DNA of 64,000 nucleotides, from assembly GCF_000332235.1 (NCBI RefSeq), contig NZ_CM001775.1:2448230-2512229 (forward strand). The letters run 5' to 3'. The notes under the pieces were generated by a model. The model worked only from the letters and a program-made list of their open reading frames with translations. It did no database searches and was not told the origin of the DNA. Source of the stretch: Geminocystis herdmanii PCC 6308. Lineage in GTDB: Bacteria > Cyanobacteriota > Cyanobacteriia > Cyanobacteriales > Cyanobacteriaceae. The translations under genes were made by a program, and so were the position numbers. Of the stretch, positions 54,697 to 63,825 are shown piece after piece (the first letter of the stretch is position 1; every line of letters starts with the position of its first letter).

Positions 54697-56184
54697 TTAC
54701 ATCTGATGACGGGAGGCTAAACGCGCTTTTCCAGACATTGCCCAATTTTGCAAAAACTCGATTTGTTCTTTCGCAGTTCGCGCTAAGGGTATAATCTGAC
54801 TAGCGGCGCTTAATACGTCATCGGTGGTAAAGTCTCGATTCTGACTAAAACCTAAGTGCATAGCTTCAATTATAGTTTGCTCAATTTCTGCCCCCGAAAA
54901 TTCTGGGGTTTCATAGGCTAATCTTTTGCTATCGTAGGCGTTGATGTTATGGGGGCGTAATCGAGTTAAATGGACATTAAAAATTGCTTCTCTCTCGTTT
55001 TGACTGGGTAAACCCACAAAAAATATCTCGTCAAATCTCCCTTTTCTGAGGATTTCTGGGGGTAAATTTTGAATATTGTTAGCCGTTGCCACCACAAAAA
55101 CGGGGCTTTCTTTTTCTGCTAACCATGTGATAAATGTGCCAAAAACCCTGCTGGTTGTGCCTGAATCTCCTTTACCATCTGCACCTGCAAAACTTTTGTC
55201 TATCTCGTCAATCCACAAAATACAAGGAGATAACGCCTCTGCTAAGGTAATCATTTGACGGGTGCGAGATTCCGATTCCCCTACTAACCCCCCAAATAGT
55301 CGCCCTACGTCTAGTCGTAGTAAAGGTAAGTGCCAATGGTGTGCGATCGCCTTTGCCGTTAAAGATTTCCCCGTACCTTGAATACCTACAAGTAGTAAAC
55401 CTCTAGGATAGGGTAAACCATAAGCCCGTGCGGATTCACTGAAAGCGCCCCCCCGTCTCAATAACCATTCTTTGAGGTTGTCTAAACCGCCGATGTCGGA
55501 GATTTGTTCTTTGGCAGGGTAGTAGTCAAGGATTTGTGTTTGCCGTATGGACTGTTTTTTCTCTTCTAATATCAGTTCTACGTCTTCTTCTTCTAATTTG
55601 CCATTTTGGGCGATCGCCCTTGTAAGCACTCTTCTAATGCGTTCTAGGGATAGCCCTTGACTCGATCGAACTAACTCTGCTAAAAATTTATCAGATAAAG
55701 ACTGCCCTGTGGATGACAATAACCGTTGAATTTCCGTTTTGATTTCTTCGGCTTGGGGTAAAGGAAACTCGATGATAGTAAAAACTTCTTTTAATTCTGT
55801 CGGTAGATTGATTTCCGGTGCAATTATAACAATATTTTTCGGTTGTGCTTTTAATGTTCGTGCTAAATTACGCAATTTTCGAGAAATGGAGACATCTTCT
55901 AAAAATCGTTGAAAATCCCTTAAAATAAAGATTCCTGCCGTATTAGGTGGCAATTTTTCGATAAATTCAAGGGCTTGTAACGGATTACGCCGTCCAAAGT
56001 TAGCATTATTGGGATTATCTTGATAACCGTCAACGAAATCCCATGTATAAATATTGCGATTATTGATATTTTTGCCGATGGATGAAATAGCTTTTTCTAC
56101 CCTTTCTTCTTCTTGAGTAGGGATATAAATAAGAGGATAACAGGCTCTTAATAATAATGAAAATTCTTGATTAAATTGACTCAT
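54697..56184 (-). CDS. ycf46: Ycf46-like AAA+ ATPase
   Basis: A 495-residue AAA+ protein of the cyanobacterial/plastid Ycf46 family. Motifs: N-terminal FSLLLRACYPLIYIPTQEEERVE, Walker A GIQGTGKSLTAKAIA (about residue 267), Walker B CILWIDEIDKSFAG, sensor/arginine region ATANNIQNLPPEILRKGRFDEIFF. In Synechocystis, loss of Slr0374 (Ycf46) impairs acclimation to low inorganic carbon. I choose ATG 56184 (MSQFNQEFSLLLRACYP), which matches homologous starts; an upstream ATG at 56274 would run through a hairpin repeat. Confidence 0.9.
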   Translation of the reverse strand: MSQFNQEFSLLLRACYPLIYIPTQEEERVEKAISSIGKNINNRNIYTWDFVDGYQDNPNNANFGRRNPLQALEFIEKLPPNTAGIFILRDFQRFLEDVSISRKLRNLARTLKAQPKNIVIIAPEINLPTELKEVFTIIEFPLPQAEEIKTEIQRLLSSTGQSLSDKFLAELVRSSQGLSLERIRRVLTRAIAQNGKLEEEDVELILEEKKQSIRQTQILDYYPAKEQISDIGGLDNLKEWLLRRGGAFSESARAYGLPYPRGLLLVGIQGTGKSLTAKAIAHHWHLPLLRLDVGRLFGGLVGESESRTRQMITLAEALSPCILWIDEIDKSFAGADGKGDSGTTSRVFGTFITWLAEKESPVFVVATANNIQNLPPEILRKGRFDEIFFVGLPSQNEREAIFNVHLTRLRPHNINAYDSKRLAYETPEFSGAEIEQTIIEAMHLGFSQNRDFTTDDVLSAASQIIPLARTAKEQIEFLQNWAMSGKARLASRHQM

Positions 56185-56232
56185 AGTAAATAATGGAGAA
56201 TTGAAAATGGAGAAGTCGAATTGAAGAAACAA

Positions 56233-56286
56233 GTTCAATTTATTGAACGTAAAAATATTAGCCGTGTAATTCATTACAGGGTGGGT
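56233..56286 (+). repeat. Double-hairpin dispersed repeat, copy 2
   Basis: GTTCAATTTATTGAAC and GCCGTGTAATTCATTACAGG, followed by GTGGGT. Matches 11171-11225 with a few changes, including one stem mismatch. It lies upstream of the ycf46 gene. Confidence 0.7.
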
Positions 56287-56365
56287 AAATGAGATTATTT
56301 TGTTATTTTACAAGGATCACAAAATTGGTATAATAAGACGATTAATTTTCTATTGTTAAGCATTA

Positions 56366-57682
56366 ATGTTATTAAATCAAATTATATTTTCTCGACGCAA
56401 TTTTTTTGTAAAATCTCTTAGTCTTGTTTTCATTTTTAGTTTATTATTTATTAGTGGTTGTCAAAATACCGCTTTAAATTCTGATTCATCGGGCAATAAT
56501 CAAGTTACTAAAATTACTTTTTGGCATGGAATTAATCCTCCTGAAAATAGAGAAATTTTTAATGAATTATTAGCTCAATTTAACACAGAAAATCCAGATA
56601 TTCAAGTAGAGGCTTTATATGTGGGGCAACCTGATGAACAGTTACCGAAAATCATCGCCTCGATCGCAGGAAATCAACCTCCTGATATATTATGGTATGT
56701 ACCCCAATTAACAGGAAAATTAGTCGAATTACAAGCCTTAAAACCTTTACAAGAATGGTGGAATAATTCAGATATAAAAAATGAAATTGATCCAGCTATG
56801 TTATCCACTATGACTTTAGATAATAACATCTGGTCTGTGCCTTTTGCGACTAATAATACTGCGGTTTTTTATCGTCCAAGTTTATTTCAAAAAGCGGGAA
56901 TTAGCGAAACTCCAAAAACTTGGGATGAGTTTGCTGAAGTTGCAAAAAAATTAACTCAAGATACTAATAATGATGGCAAAATTGATCAAAATGGAATGTT
57001 ATTTGCTTCTGGAAAAGGAGAGTTTACTGTCTTTGTTTGGTTGCCTTTTATTTTCAGTGCTGATGGTGAAATTATCCAAAATAATCAACCTAATTTAGTT
57101 AGTGAAGGTACAGAAAAAGCCTTAAATTTAGCAGTGGAATTAGTCAAAGAAAATAGTGCTATTTTATCACAGCCCGATCGAGGTTATGAGTTAGATAATT
57201 TCATTAATGGTAAAGTAGCTATGCAAATTACAGGTCCTTGGACTTTAGCACAATTAAAACAAAGTAACATTGATTATGATGTTTTTCCGATTCCGATTAT
57301 TAATCAACCTGCCACAGTTTTAGGCGGAGAAAATCTCTTTGTTTTTAAGACTGATGCTCAACGAGAAGAAGCGTCTTTAAAATTTTTAGAGTTTATTTTA
57401 GGAGAGAAATTTCAAACTCAATGGGCATTAAAAACGGGATATTTACCTATTAATTTTAATGCTCAAAATAGTTCTGAATATCAAGATTTTGTTAAAGAAA
57501 ATCCAGTGATTAAAGTATTTTTAGAACAGATGAAATTCGCTAAATCTCGACCAATTATTACAGATTATCCTGCTCTTTCAGAAAACTTAGGACGCTCGAT
57601 CGAATCTTCGTTGCTACAACAAAAAACACCCATTCAAGCCTTAGAAGAATCACAAAAAAAATTGCAATTACAGTTACAATAA
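56366..57682 (+). CDS. Sugar ABC transporter substrate-binding lipoprotein (MalE/GgtB type)
   Basis: A 438-residue periplasmic binding protein. The lipoprotein signal peptide spans about residues 10-32, with lipobox FISGC (Cys32). The mature domain has ITFWHGINPPENREIFNELLAQFN, IASIAGNQPPDILWY, VPFATNNTAVFYRP, GKVAMQITGPWTL and VLGGENLFVFKTDAQ, typical of CUT1 binding proteins. The matching MalG-type permease lies at 10293-11123. Substrate unknown; sugars or glucosylglycerol are plausible. Confidence 0.88.
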   Translation: MLLNQIIFSRRNFFVKSLSLVFIFSLLFISGCQNTALNSDSSGNNQVTKITFWHGINPPENREIFNELLAQFNTENPDIQVEALYVGQPDEQLPKIIASIAGNQPPDILWYVPQLTGKLVELQALKPLQEWWNNSDIKNEIDPAMLSTMTLDNNIWSVPFATNNTAVFYRPSLFQKAGISETPKTWDEFAEVAKKLTQDTNNDGKIDQNGMLFASGKGEFTVFVWLPFIFSADGEIIQNNQPNLVSEGTEKALNLAVELVKENSAILSQPDRGYELDNFINGKVAMQITGPWTLAQLKQSNIDYDVFPIPIINQPATVLGGENLFVFKTDAQREEASLKFLEFILGEKFQTQWALKTGYLPINFNAQNSSEYQDFVKENPVIKVFLEQMKFAKSRPIITDYPALSENLGRSIESSLLQQKTPIQALEESQKKLQLQLQ

Positions 57683-57716
57683 ATTAAATTTATAATCATT
57701 AAACATCATTAAAATT

Positions 57717-57872
57717 ATGGAATGGACATCAGAAGCGGAAGCTAAATTAAAAGAAATACCTTTTTTTGTACGCCCTGCCGCTAGGAAAAAAATTGAAAAA
57801 TTTGTTCAAGATAAGGGGGAAACATTAATTACTGTAGAACTTTATTTGGAAGCTAAAGCTAAGTTTAATTAA
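57717..57872 (+). CDS. Stand-alone PCP_red domain mini-protein
   Basis: A 51-residue protein, MEWTSEAEAKLKEIPFFVR ... ARKKIEKF ... LITVELYLEAKAKF. This is the PCP_red domain normally found at the C-terminus of ChlB/BchB (dark-operative protochlorophyllide reductase) and as free mini-proteins in cyanobacteria. It could assist a protochlorophyllide- or chlorophyll-related step. No chlB is adjacent. It starts 35 bp after the sugar-binding protein gene and may be co-transcribed. Confidence 0.7.
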   Translation: MEWTSEAEAKLKEIPFFVRPAARKKIEKFVQDKGETLITVELYLEAKAKFN

Positions 57873-57983
57873 GGTTTCTCTATATATTTAAAATTTAATT
57901 TTTTCTCACACAAAGACGCAAAGACGCTAAGATATTTTAGGTTATAAAGCCTAATTACTTGGTTAAAAAAAGTTGTGGCTTAA
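57873..57983. other. Intergenic region before the 307-bp element
   Basis: 111 bp containing CACAAAGACGCAAAGACGC-like dispersed sequence (compare CACGCAAAGGCGCAAAG at 13505-13520). No gene. Confidence 0.5.
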
Positions 57984-58291
57984 CTGTTATATAAAACTTA
58001 CTCATAGTTACCTATGACGTTTACTTCTTGCTTCTACCAGTCAAGTCGGCTTGATACTGTCCACAAGCGTTGATTCGGGTGTAACCCACCCTACTTTTAT
58101 TATTCTAATTAATTGATTAATCTTGAATAATAACTAATTTTTATTTAATTTAATCTTTAAATTAAATAGTTTTAACAGTCTTGGTTATCGACTTCATTAA
58201 AAGCTAACATATTTTTAAAAAAATGTCAACCTTTATCCCGTGAGTAGGTATAAACAACTATAATAAACTATTAGTTAACAGTTAAAAGCTC
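57984..58291 (-). mobile_element. 307-bp IS200/IS605-derived element, copy C
   Basis: Almost identical to copy B (one substitution, GAACTAT versus CAACTAT, and one extra base in a homopolymer) and the reverse complement of copy A. The TnpB-like tail codons, stop and post-stop hairpin lie at the 57984 side. The left end is 72 bp upstream of hisA. The adjacent sequence outside the right end (TTAAGCCACAAC on the minus strand) differs from copies A and B. Confidence 0.65.
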
Positions 58292-58362
58292 CCTTAAACT
58301 CAAGTGGTGTAAATTTGATATAATAAAATTTCTCTTAATTTTAGGACGCAATTTTATTTTTT

Positions 58363-59127
58363 ATGGAAGTTATACCCGCCATTGATTTACTCGCTGGACG
58401 TTGTGTGAGATTATATCAAGGGGATTATGAACAGTCTCAGATTTTTAATGAAAATCCCTTAGAAGTGGCTTTACAATGGGAGTCTCAAGGGGCAACTCGT
58501 TTACACTTAGTGGATTTAGATGGTGCAAAAGAGGGTACAACCGTCAATTTAGATGTTATTCGATCGATCGTACAGCATTTAACTATCCCCGTACAAGTAG
58601 GAGGAGGATTGCGCGATCGAATTTCCGTAGAACGTTTGTTCGATTTAGGGGTGGAAAGATCGATCGTGGGTACTGTAGCTGTAGAAAATCCTGATTTAGT
58701 ACAAGAATTATGTGAAGCCTATCCTCATAAAATTGCGGTGGGTATCGATGCTCGTAACGGCAAAGTTGCCACCAAAGGTTGGTTAGAAACTTCCACTGTG
58801 GAAGCCACCGATTTAGCTCAAAGAATTTCTGACAAAGCCGCCGCCATTATTTATACTGATATTAGTCGAGATGGTACTCTAGTCGGTCCTAATCTCGAAT
58901 CCTTAAGAGAATTGGCACAAGTATCGAAAATTCCTGTCATTGCTTCTGGGGGTATTAGCTCTCTCACGGATTTACTCAGTCTGTTATCCTTAGAATCCTT
59001 GGGGGTGACTGGTGTTATTGTGGGTAAAGCTCTTTATACGGGTAAAGTTGATTTAAAAGAAGCTATCGGCTCGATCGGCAATGGACGACTACAGGATGTT
59101 ATTATTGATAATAGCAGGATTGTCTAA
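58363..59127 (+). CDS. hisA: ProFAR isomerase (HisA)
   Basis: Histidine-pathway (beta/alpha)8 enzyme, isomerising ProFAR to PRFAR. The 254 residues include [17 protein letters not shown] (catalytic Asp at the AID motif), [46 protein letters not shown] (second Asp) and [11 protein letters not shown]. Standard length; no other his genes nearby. Confidence 0.94.
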   Translation: MEVIPAIDLLAGRCVRLYQGDYEQSQIFNENPLEVALQWESQGATRLHLVDLDGAKEGTTVNLDVIRSIVQHLTIPVQVGGGLRDRISVERLFDLGVERSIVGTVAVENPDLVQELCEAYPHKIAVGIDARNGKVATKGWLETSTVEATDLAQRISDKAAAIIYTDISRDGTLVGPNLESLRELAQVSKIPVIASGGISSLTDLLSLLSLESLGVTGVIVGKALYTGKVDLKEAIGSIGNGRLQDVIIDNSRIV

Positions 59128-59199
59128 GTAGTTTACTTTCTAAGTATTTCTCCTTTCTCCTTTCTCCCTAAAGACGATGAGACAACCCCTAATTAAATT

Positions 59200-59439
59200 A
59201 TGAGTGTCAAAGTAAAATTTTTACCCGATGATGTAACTGTTATAGCAGAAGTTGGTGAACCAATATTAGAAGTAGCCAAACGAGGAGGGGTTTTTATTCC
59301 TACTGGTTGCGTTATGGGTTCATGTCACGCTTGTGAAGTTGAACTAGAAGATGGGACTCCTATTTGTGCTTGTATTAGTGCCATTCCTCCCCATAGGGAA
59401 GAATTTATTATTAATCTCTATTCTGATCCTGTGTGGTAA
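59200..59439 (+). CDS. Plant-type [2Fe-2S] ferredoxin
   Basis: A 79-residue ferredoxin with ligands GCVMGSCHAC (C-x5-C-x2-C, residues about 37-45) and a fourth cysteine in TPICACIS. It is shorter than photosynthetic PetF (about 97 aa) and has C-x5-C spacing, so it is one of the low-abundance specialised ferredoxins. The stop codon is directly followed by the right end of an IS200/IS605 element, so the native terminator is lost. Confidence 0.85.
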   Translation: MSVKVKFLPDDVTVIAEVGEPILEVAKRGGVFIPTGCVMGSCHACEVELEDGTPICACISAIPPHREEFIINLYSDPVW

Positions 59440-60390
59440 TTTTGACATTCGCCCCGACCTAAAGGTACGGGGATTCTCTCATCACTGGGAGAGCTTCCTC
59501 TTTCGACGAGTTCCCTTACCAACCTTTATCGCTAGAGGAGGGCAGAGGGGATTCTCTTCAGAGGCGTTGATTTCCGTGTGCCCCACGGTATTTGCTAATT
59601 GACGAAGTGCTTTTTGCAAAATATTATTAGACGCATTACCATCACGAGTGCCTTTATGTCCGCAATGAGGGCAGTCATGAGTCCTAGTGCTTAGAGCTTT
59701 AGGGACAATCTGATGACACTGACTGCATTCTTGGGAAGTGAAATATCGCATCGACGAACCACTCTGACCCGTTTAATTTGCTCTAGTTGATAGAAGTGCA
59801 AATCTCTGCTCCCCCACATTCTGAAGGTGCCTGCCTTAAATCCATCGGTGAAAGTGATAGATTTTCGGTCTTCTGAGAGCTTGTACCCTGTCGTTTTATA
59901 CTCGACCGAATCTCTCGTGGTATGCTTTGCATATTTTGGGTAGCCTTTTTTCCCTTTTACTCCCTTTTGGCAGTTGCGATAAAATCTCTCAATACTAGCC
60001 CAAGCCCTTTCAGCGTGAGCTTGTCTTGCCATCGAGTTCAAATGCTTTGCCCAAGGAAATTCGGGATTATCTGCTAACGTTTTGCAGTATTTGTAGGCAT
60101 CATTGCGACTTTTGATAATACCATCTTGCCATCCACGAATTATGCTATTCCGCACAAAACGACCCGTACGAATAGCGTTGTCTAGCCTTTCGTATTGGTC
60201 GTTTGTCCCTTCTAGTTTTGTTTCGTAGATGATCATGGATTATCTTTTGCGTTGACGATAATATCCTAGTATTCCCGATCACATTTTGACAAGGGGGGGA
60301 AGAAAAAAAGAAAGAGGGAATGGAAAGAAGAATATAATATAATAGAAAGTCGCCCTAAAGTGCGAGGCTTTCAACCCAAAAAACTTTGGT
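59440..60390 (-). mobile_element. Decayed IS200/IS605-family element (tnpB only)
   Basis: Right end: TTTGACATTCGCCCCGACC just after the ferredoxin stop, with hairpin CCCGACC-TAAA-GGTACGGG (about 59453-59472). Left end: hairpin GAAAGTCGCCC...GCGAGGCTTTC at 60345-60372. Between them is a broken tnpB. No tnpA is seen. The outer boundary on the left side is approximate. Confidence 0.6.
59482..60236 (-). pseudogene. tnpB: tnpB (TnpB RNA-guided nuclease) with internal deletion and frameshift
   Basis: The first ~165 codons (60236 to about 59745; YETKLEGTNDQYERLDNAIR ... FRMWGSRDLHFYQLEQIKRV) match the N-terminal domains of TnpB, then the frame breaks at about 59750. The second part (FTSQECSQC ... 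CPHCG, zinc ribbon, and RDGNASNNIL with the RuvC-III Asp) reads in another frame. The segment with RuvC-I and RuvC-II catalytic residues (about 180 residues in intact relatives) is missing, so the protein would be inactive. Confidence 0.8.
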
Positions 60391-60525
60391 AAAATCATTA
60401 CTGTAAAATTCGATCGACAGCGAAAGTTTAAACTATGATTAAGAGATCGACACATTTAACTTAAATTTTTTACTAATTTTTAAAATTGAAAATCTCAACC
60501 TAAAATGTATTTTCCTAAAATCTAA

Positions 60526-61293
60526 ATGTTTTTGCCTAAATTGCTATCTTTAAGTGTAATTTTTACCGTGTTTTTCCTTCATGTTCCAGTTTATGGTGGA
60601 GATTGGCAAGAAATTCAAAAAAAAGGACTATTAACCATCGCTGTTAAAGACAATTTACGCCCTTTAGGTTATCGTGATGAACAAGGAAATTTACGGGGAT
60701 TTGAAATTGATTTAGCCCGTCGTTTAGCTTTAGAATTATTAGGGGAAGAAACCGCTGTTAAATTTATTCCTGTAACGAATCAAGAAAGGTTGCAACTTGT
60801 CTCTGATGTGGAAGTGGATTTGGCGATCGCATCTGTCACGGCTAACACTTCTCGCCGTAGAATAGTGGACTTTAGTGAACAGTACTATTTAGATGGTACA
60901 GCAATTATTGTCAAAAAAGGTCAAAAAACTGATTTAACAGGCAAAATCGGCATTCTTCTTAATTCTCGATCGATCGATCAGCTAAAATATAGTTTACCTA
61001 ATATTACATTACAAGGAGTATCATCCTATCAAAAAGCCTTAGAATTGATGGAATCAGGAGAAATTGATGGATTTGCAGGAGACGTTACTGTCTTAGTCGG
61101 TTGGGTACAAGAAAACCCCGATTATCAACTCTTACCCACTATTTATGGTGGTTATCCTCTCTCGATCGTACTACCGAAAGGAAGACAATATCAGGAATTA
61201 CGCACTAAAGTCAATCAAGTCATCAGAAAATTAAATCAGGAAGGATGGTTAAGGGAAAAAGCACAATTTTGGGGATTACCCATAAGCAATTAA
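60526..61293 (+). CDS. Extracellular solute-binding protein, family 3 (amino-acid type)
   Basis: A 255-residue periplasmic protein with a signal peptide (LLSLSVIFTVFFLHVPVYG, about residues 5-24). The mature part is a type-II periplasmic fold: LTIAVKDNLRPLGYRDEQG ... GFEIDLARRLALELLG ... LAIASVTANTSRRRIVDFS ... MESGEIDGFAGDVTVLVGW. No permease or ATPase is adjacent, so it may be an orphan receptor. Confidence 0.85.
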   Translation: MFLPKLLSLSVIFTVFFLHVPVYGGDWQEIQKKGLLTIAVKDNLRPLGYRDEQGNLRGFEIDLARRLALELLGEETAVKFIPVTNQERLQLVSDVEVDLAIASVTANTSRRRIVDFSEQYYLDGTAIIVKKGQKTDLTGKIGILLNSRSIDQLKYSLPNITLQGVSSYQKALELMESGEIDGFAGDVTVLVGWVQENPDYQLLPTIYGGYPLSIVLPKGRQYQELRTKVNQVIRKLNQEGWLREKAQFWGLPISN

Positions 61294-61330
61294 TAATTAA
61301 TAATTAATAATTAATAATTAATAATTAACA
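61288..61330 (+). repeat. Heptameric tandem repeat (TAATTAA)n
   Basis: About five to six 7-bp units overlapping the stop of the solute-binding-protein gene, followed by TCCTACTC units. Confidence 0.8.
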
Positions 61331-61479
61331 GTTTCTCCTACTCTCCTACTCTCCTACTTAATAATTTTCTTCATAAAACTTAATAATGTTTATAATGTTT
61401 GTAAAATATTAACAATAAATGAAATTTTACCAAAATAGGTAATTTTTATGAGACAAAAAAGCAACTTGAGATTGGAATA

Positions 61480-61545
61480 TCAGGTACTTTAAATGATATT
61501 ACAGAACGTAAAAGAATTGAACGTTACCAAAACATTGAACGGGAT
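61480..61545 (+). pseudogene. Remnant of a PAS domain fused in frame to the phosphatase
   Basis: The frame of the following gene continues upstream without stop and encodes GTLNDITERKRIERYQ, a typical PAC end of a PAS domain, but no start codon precedes it. It shows that the phosphatase lost its N-terminal part. Confidence 0.6.
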
Positions 61546-62769
61546 GTGATTAAGATTCTTGCAGAATCTGATGGTGTTGATGATGGCATTAATGGAGTAT
61601 TAAGTGCCATCGCCCTTAATTTTAGTTGGGAAAGGGGAGAATATTGGAGCTTTAATGAAATCACTCAGTTGATTCATTATCAAAATCTATGGTTGAGCAA
61701 CGAAACAGAAAATGATAACTTTACGAGCAAGGATAAAGAAACTACTCAAACAATAGTATGGGATAATTGGACTTTTAAGAATTATGAGCATTGGTGGCAT
61801 GAGATAAAATCGATCGAAAGCGTCTTAGAAACGAAAGAAAATACCCAACTAATATTTGCCTTTCCTGTTAATAATGGAGAAGAACATTTAGGGGTGATGT
61901 TTTTCTTATCTTCCAAAAATCATCAAAAAGATTTTCTCTTATTAGAAAATGTTGCCATGATGGGCAATCAAATTGGATTATTTATCAAAAAGAAACAAGC
62001 GGAAGAAGAATTAAGACAAAGAAATTTATCTCTCCAAGCCGAATTAAATTTAGCCTCCGATTATGTCTTTTCCTTATTACCTTCTCCCGATGAACAAAAA
62101 GGCTTAAATATCGAGCAAAAATTTATTCCTTGTGCCAAATTAGGGGGAGATATTTTTGATTATTATTGGTTAGATGAAGAGCATATTGTTTTTTATTTAT
62201 TAGATGTAGCAGGTCATGGTATTCATTCGGCTTTATTATCCGTTTCTATCTTAAATTTAGTTAGAAATAACTCTCTTTATAACACCGATCCTTATCAGCC
62301 TTGGACTATTTTAACAGAATTAAATCGTCTTTTTCAAATGGAGGATGGAAATAATTATTTTACTATTTGGTATGGTGTTTATAACAAAAACACTAACGAA
62401 TTAGTCTATTCTTCTGCCGGACATCCTCCAGCAATTTTAGTTTCTGTATCTGAATCAGGGAATAAATATCAAAAGTTATCCACTCCGAATATTCCTATCG
62501 GTATGATGTTAGATTTTGAATTTGATCAACAATTATGTCATGTGGAAAATGGAGATTCTTTATATTTATTTAGTGATGGTATTTACGAAATTCAATTAGA
62601 TAATGGGGATATTTGGGGCTTAAACAATTTTACTGATGTTTTATTAGAAACAACTGAAGAATCTCATAAAAATTTAGAACAGGTGATCGATCGAGTTCAT
62701 GTTATCAATAAATCTAACAATTTTGACGATGATTTATCTATTTTAAAAGTAGTTTTTCATCAACAATAA
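61546..62769 (+). CDS. SpoIIE-type PP2C phosphatase with GAF domain, 5'-truncated
   Basis: A 407-residue protein from a GTG (61546). Residues about 10-150 form a GAF-like sensor, a short coiled coil follows (RQRNLSLQAELNLASDYV), then a SpoIIE phosphatase (about 185-400) with GGDIFDYYWL (metal-binding Asp), LLDVAGHGIHSALLS, YSSAGHPPAILVS and SDGIYEIQL. It may dephosphorylate an anti-sigma antagonist. The frame extends upstream into PAC residues with no start codon, so the present start is an approximation and the original gene had a PAS domain. Confidence 0.8.
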   Translation: MIKILAESDGVDDGINGVLSAIALNFSWERGEYWSFNEITQLIHYQNLWLSNETENDNFTSKDKETTQTIVWDNWTFKNYEHWWHEIKSIESVLETKENTQLIFAFPVNNGEEHLGVMFFLSSKNHQKDFLLLENVAMMGNQIGLFIKKKQAEEELRQRNLSLQAELNLASDYVFSLLPSPDEQKGLNIEQKFIPCAKLGGDIFDYYWLDEEHIVFYLLDVAGHGIHSALLSVSILNLVRNNSLYNTDPYQPWTILTELNRLFQMEDGNNYFTIWYGVYNKNTNELVYSSAGHPPAILVSVSESGNKYQKLSTPNIPIGMMLDFEFDQQLCHVENGDSLYLFSDGIYEIQLDNGDIWGLNNFTDVLLETTEESHKNLEQVIDRVHVINKSNNFDDDLSILKVVFHQQ

Positions 62770-63024
62770 TAGGATATTAAGAAATTTCTCATCCCAAAGC
62801 CTTTTTAATAACTAGCATAAGTGTTGCCTATTAACTATCTTCTCCCGTCAACGGCTTTGTTTTAAATATTTTTTACACAAATGATTTGGAACTGCTATAG
62901 TACAATTTATTGAAAGGTAATTATCAAAATTTTTTTTGATAGCTTTTAATCACTAATCACTATTTTATTTACAATAATCTTAAATTATTATATTAACAAC
63001 AGTTCAGGAGATTTTCGATCGATT

Positions 63025-63723
63025 ATGACTAATAATTATACAAATCAGTTACAAGTAAACACTTTACCGTTACCTAACGATAAACCGCCTCAAATTGAAG
63101 AAATGGCGGTAGATATGGTGGAAGAAATAGAAAGATTAGAAGATTTTATTCTTAATAGCACCCGTATTCCATTTATGGGTAAAACTCTCATTGATGAAGA
63201 TACATTAATCAAACAACTAGATTTAATTAGGATAAATGTTCCAGACTCCTTAGAACAAGCTACCCAAATTTTACAACAACGTCAACAAATATTAGCAGAA
63301 GCCCAAAACTATGCCCAAAAAGTTGTAGAAAATGCCCAAAGAAAAGCCGCACAACTATTAGATGATTCTCGTATTGTTCAAGAAGCTGAAAATCAAGCGA
63401 ATCAGATTAGACGACAAGTACAACAAGACTGCGAGAATTTACAACGAAAAACCATCACTGAAGTTGAACAAATTAGACAACGGATTCAACAGGAAGTCAT
63501 CAAAAGCAGACAAGAGGCGATTCTGGAAGCTGAAGCAATTCAAAATGAAGCTGATATGTATGCCGATTCGGTTCTATCTAAACTGGAAAAAGACCTGAGT
63601 GATATGTTGAGGGTTGTAACTAATGGTCGTCAACAAGTTCAGGCAAATAGACAACAAGTTGTGCCACAAGTTACTCCGCCTCCCCGTCAACAAGATATGA
63701 CTATCGCTAAAAAAGCATCTTAA
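63025..63723 (+). CDS. Coiled-coil DivIVA-like protein
   Basis: A 232-residue cytosolic protein. Residues about 25-75 (MAVDMVEEIERLEDFILNST ... LIDEDTLIKQLDLIRINVPDSL) resemble cyanobacterial DivIVA/Cdv3-like starts. The rest is a long heptad coiled coil rich in Ala, Gln, Glu (about 80-200), and a Pro/Gln tail. It may organise membranes or polar proteins, or resemble F-type ATPase b-subunit coils. Name uncertain. Confidence 0.65.
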   Translation: MTNNYTNQLQVNTLPLPNDKPPQIEEMAVDMVEEIERLEDFILNSTRIPFMGKTLIDEDTLIKQLDLIRINVPDSLEQATQILQQRQQILAEAQNYAQKVVENAQRKAAQLLDDSRIVQEAENQANQIRRQVQQDCENLQRKTITEVEQIRQRIQQEVIKSRQEAILEAEAIQNEADMYADSVLSKLEKDLSDMLRVVTNGRQQVQANRQQVVPQVTPPPRQQDMTIAKKAS

Positions 63724-63822
63724 AAGAATTAAGAATTAAGAATTAAGAATTAACAATTAACAATTAACAATTAAGAATTAACAATTAAGAATGAAGAATT
63801 AACAATTAACAATTAAAAGTCT
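63724..63822 (+). repeat. Heptameric tandem repeat (GAATTAA/CAATTAA)n
   Basis: About 13 units of 7 bp in the 100 bp after the coiled-coil gene; mixture of AATTAAG and AATTAAC. Confidence 0.85.
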
Positions 63823-63825
63823 TCA

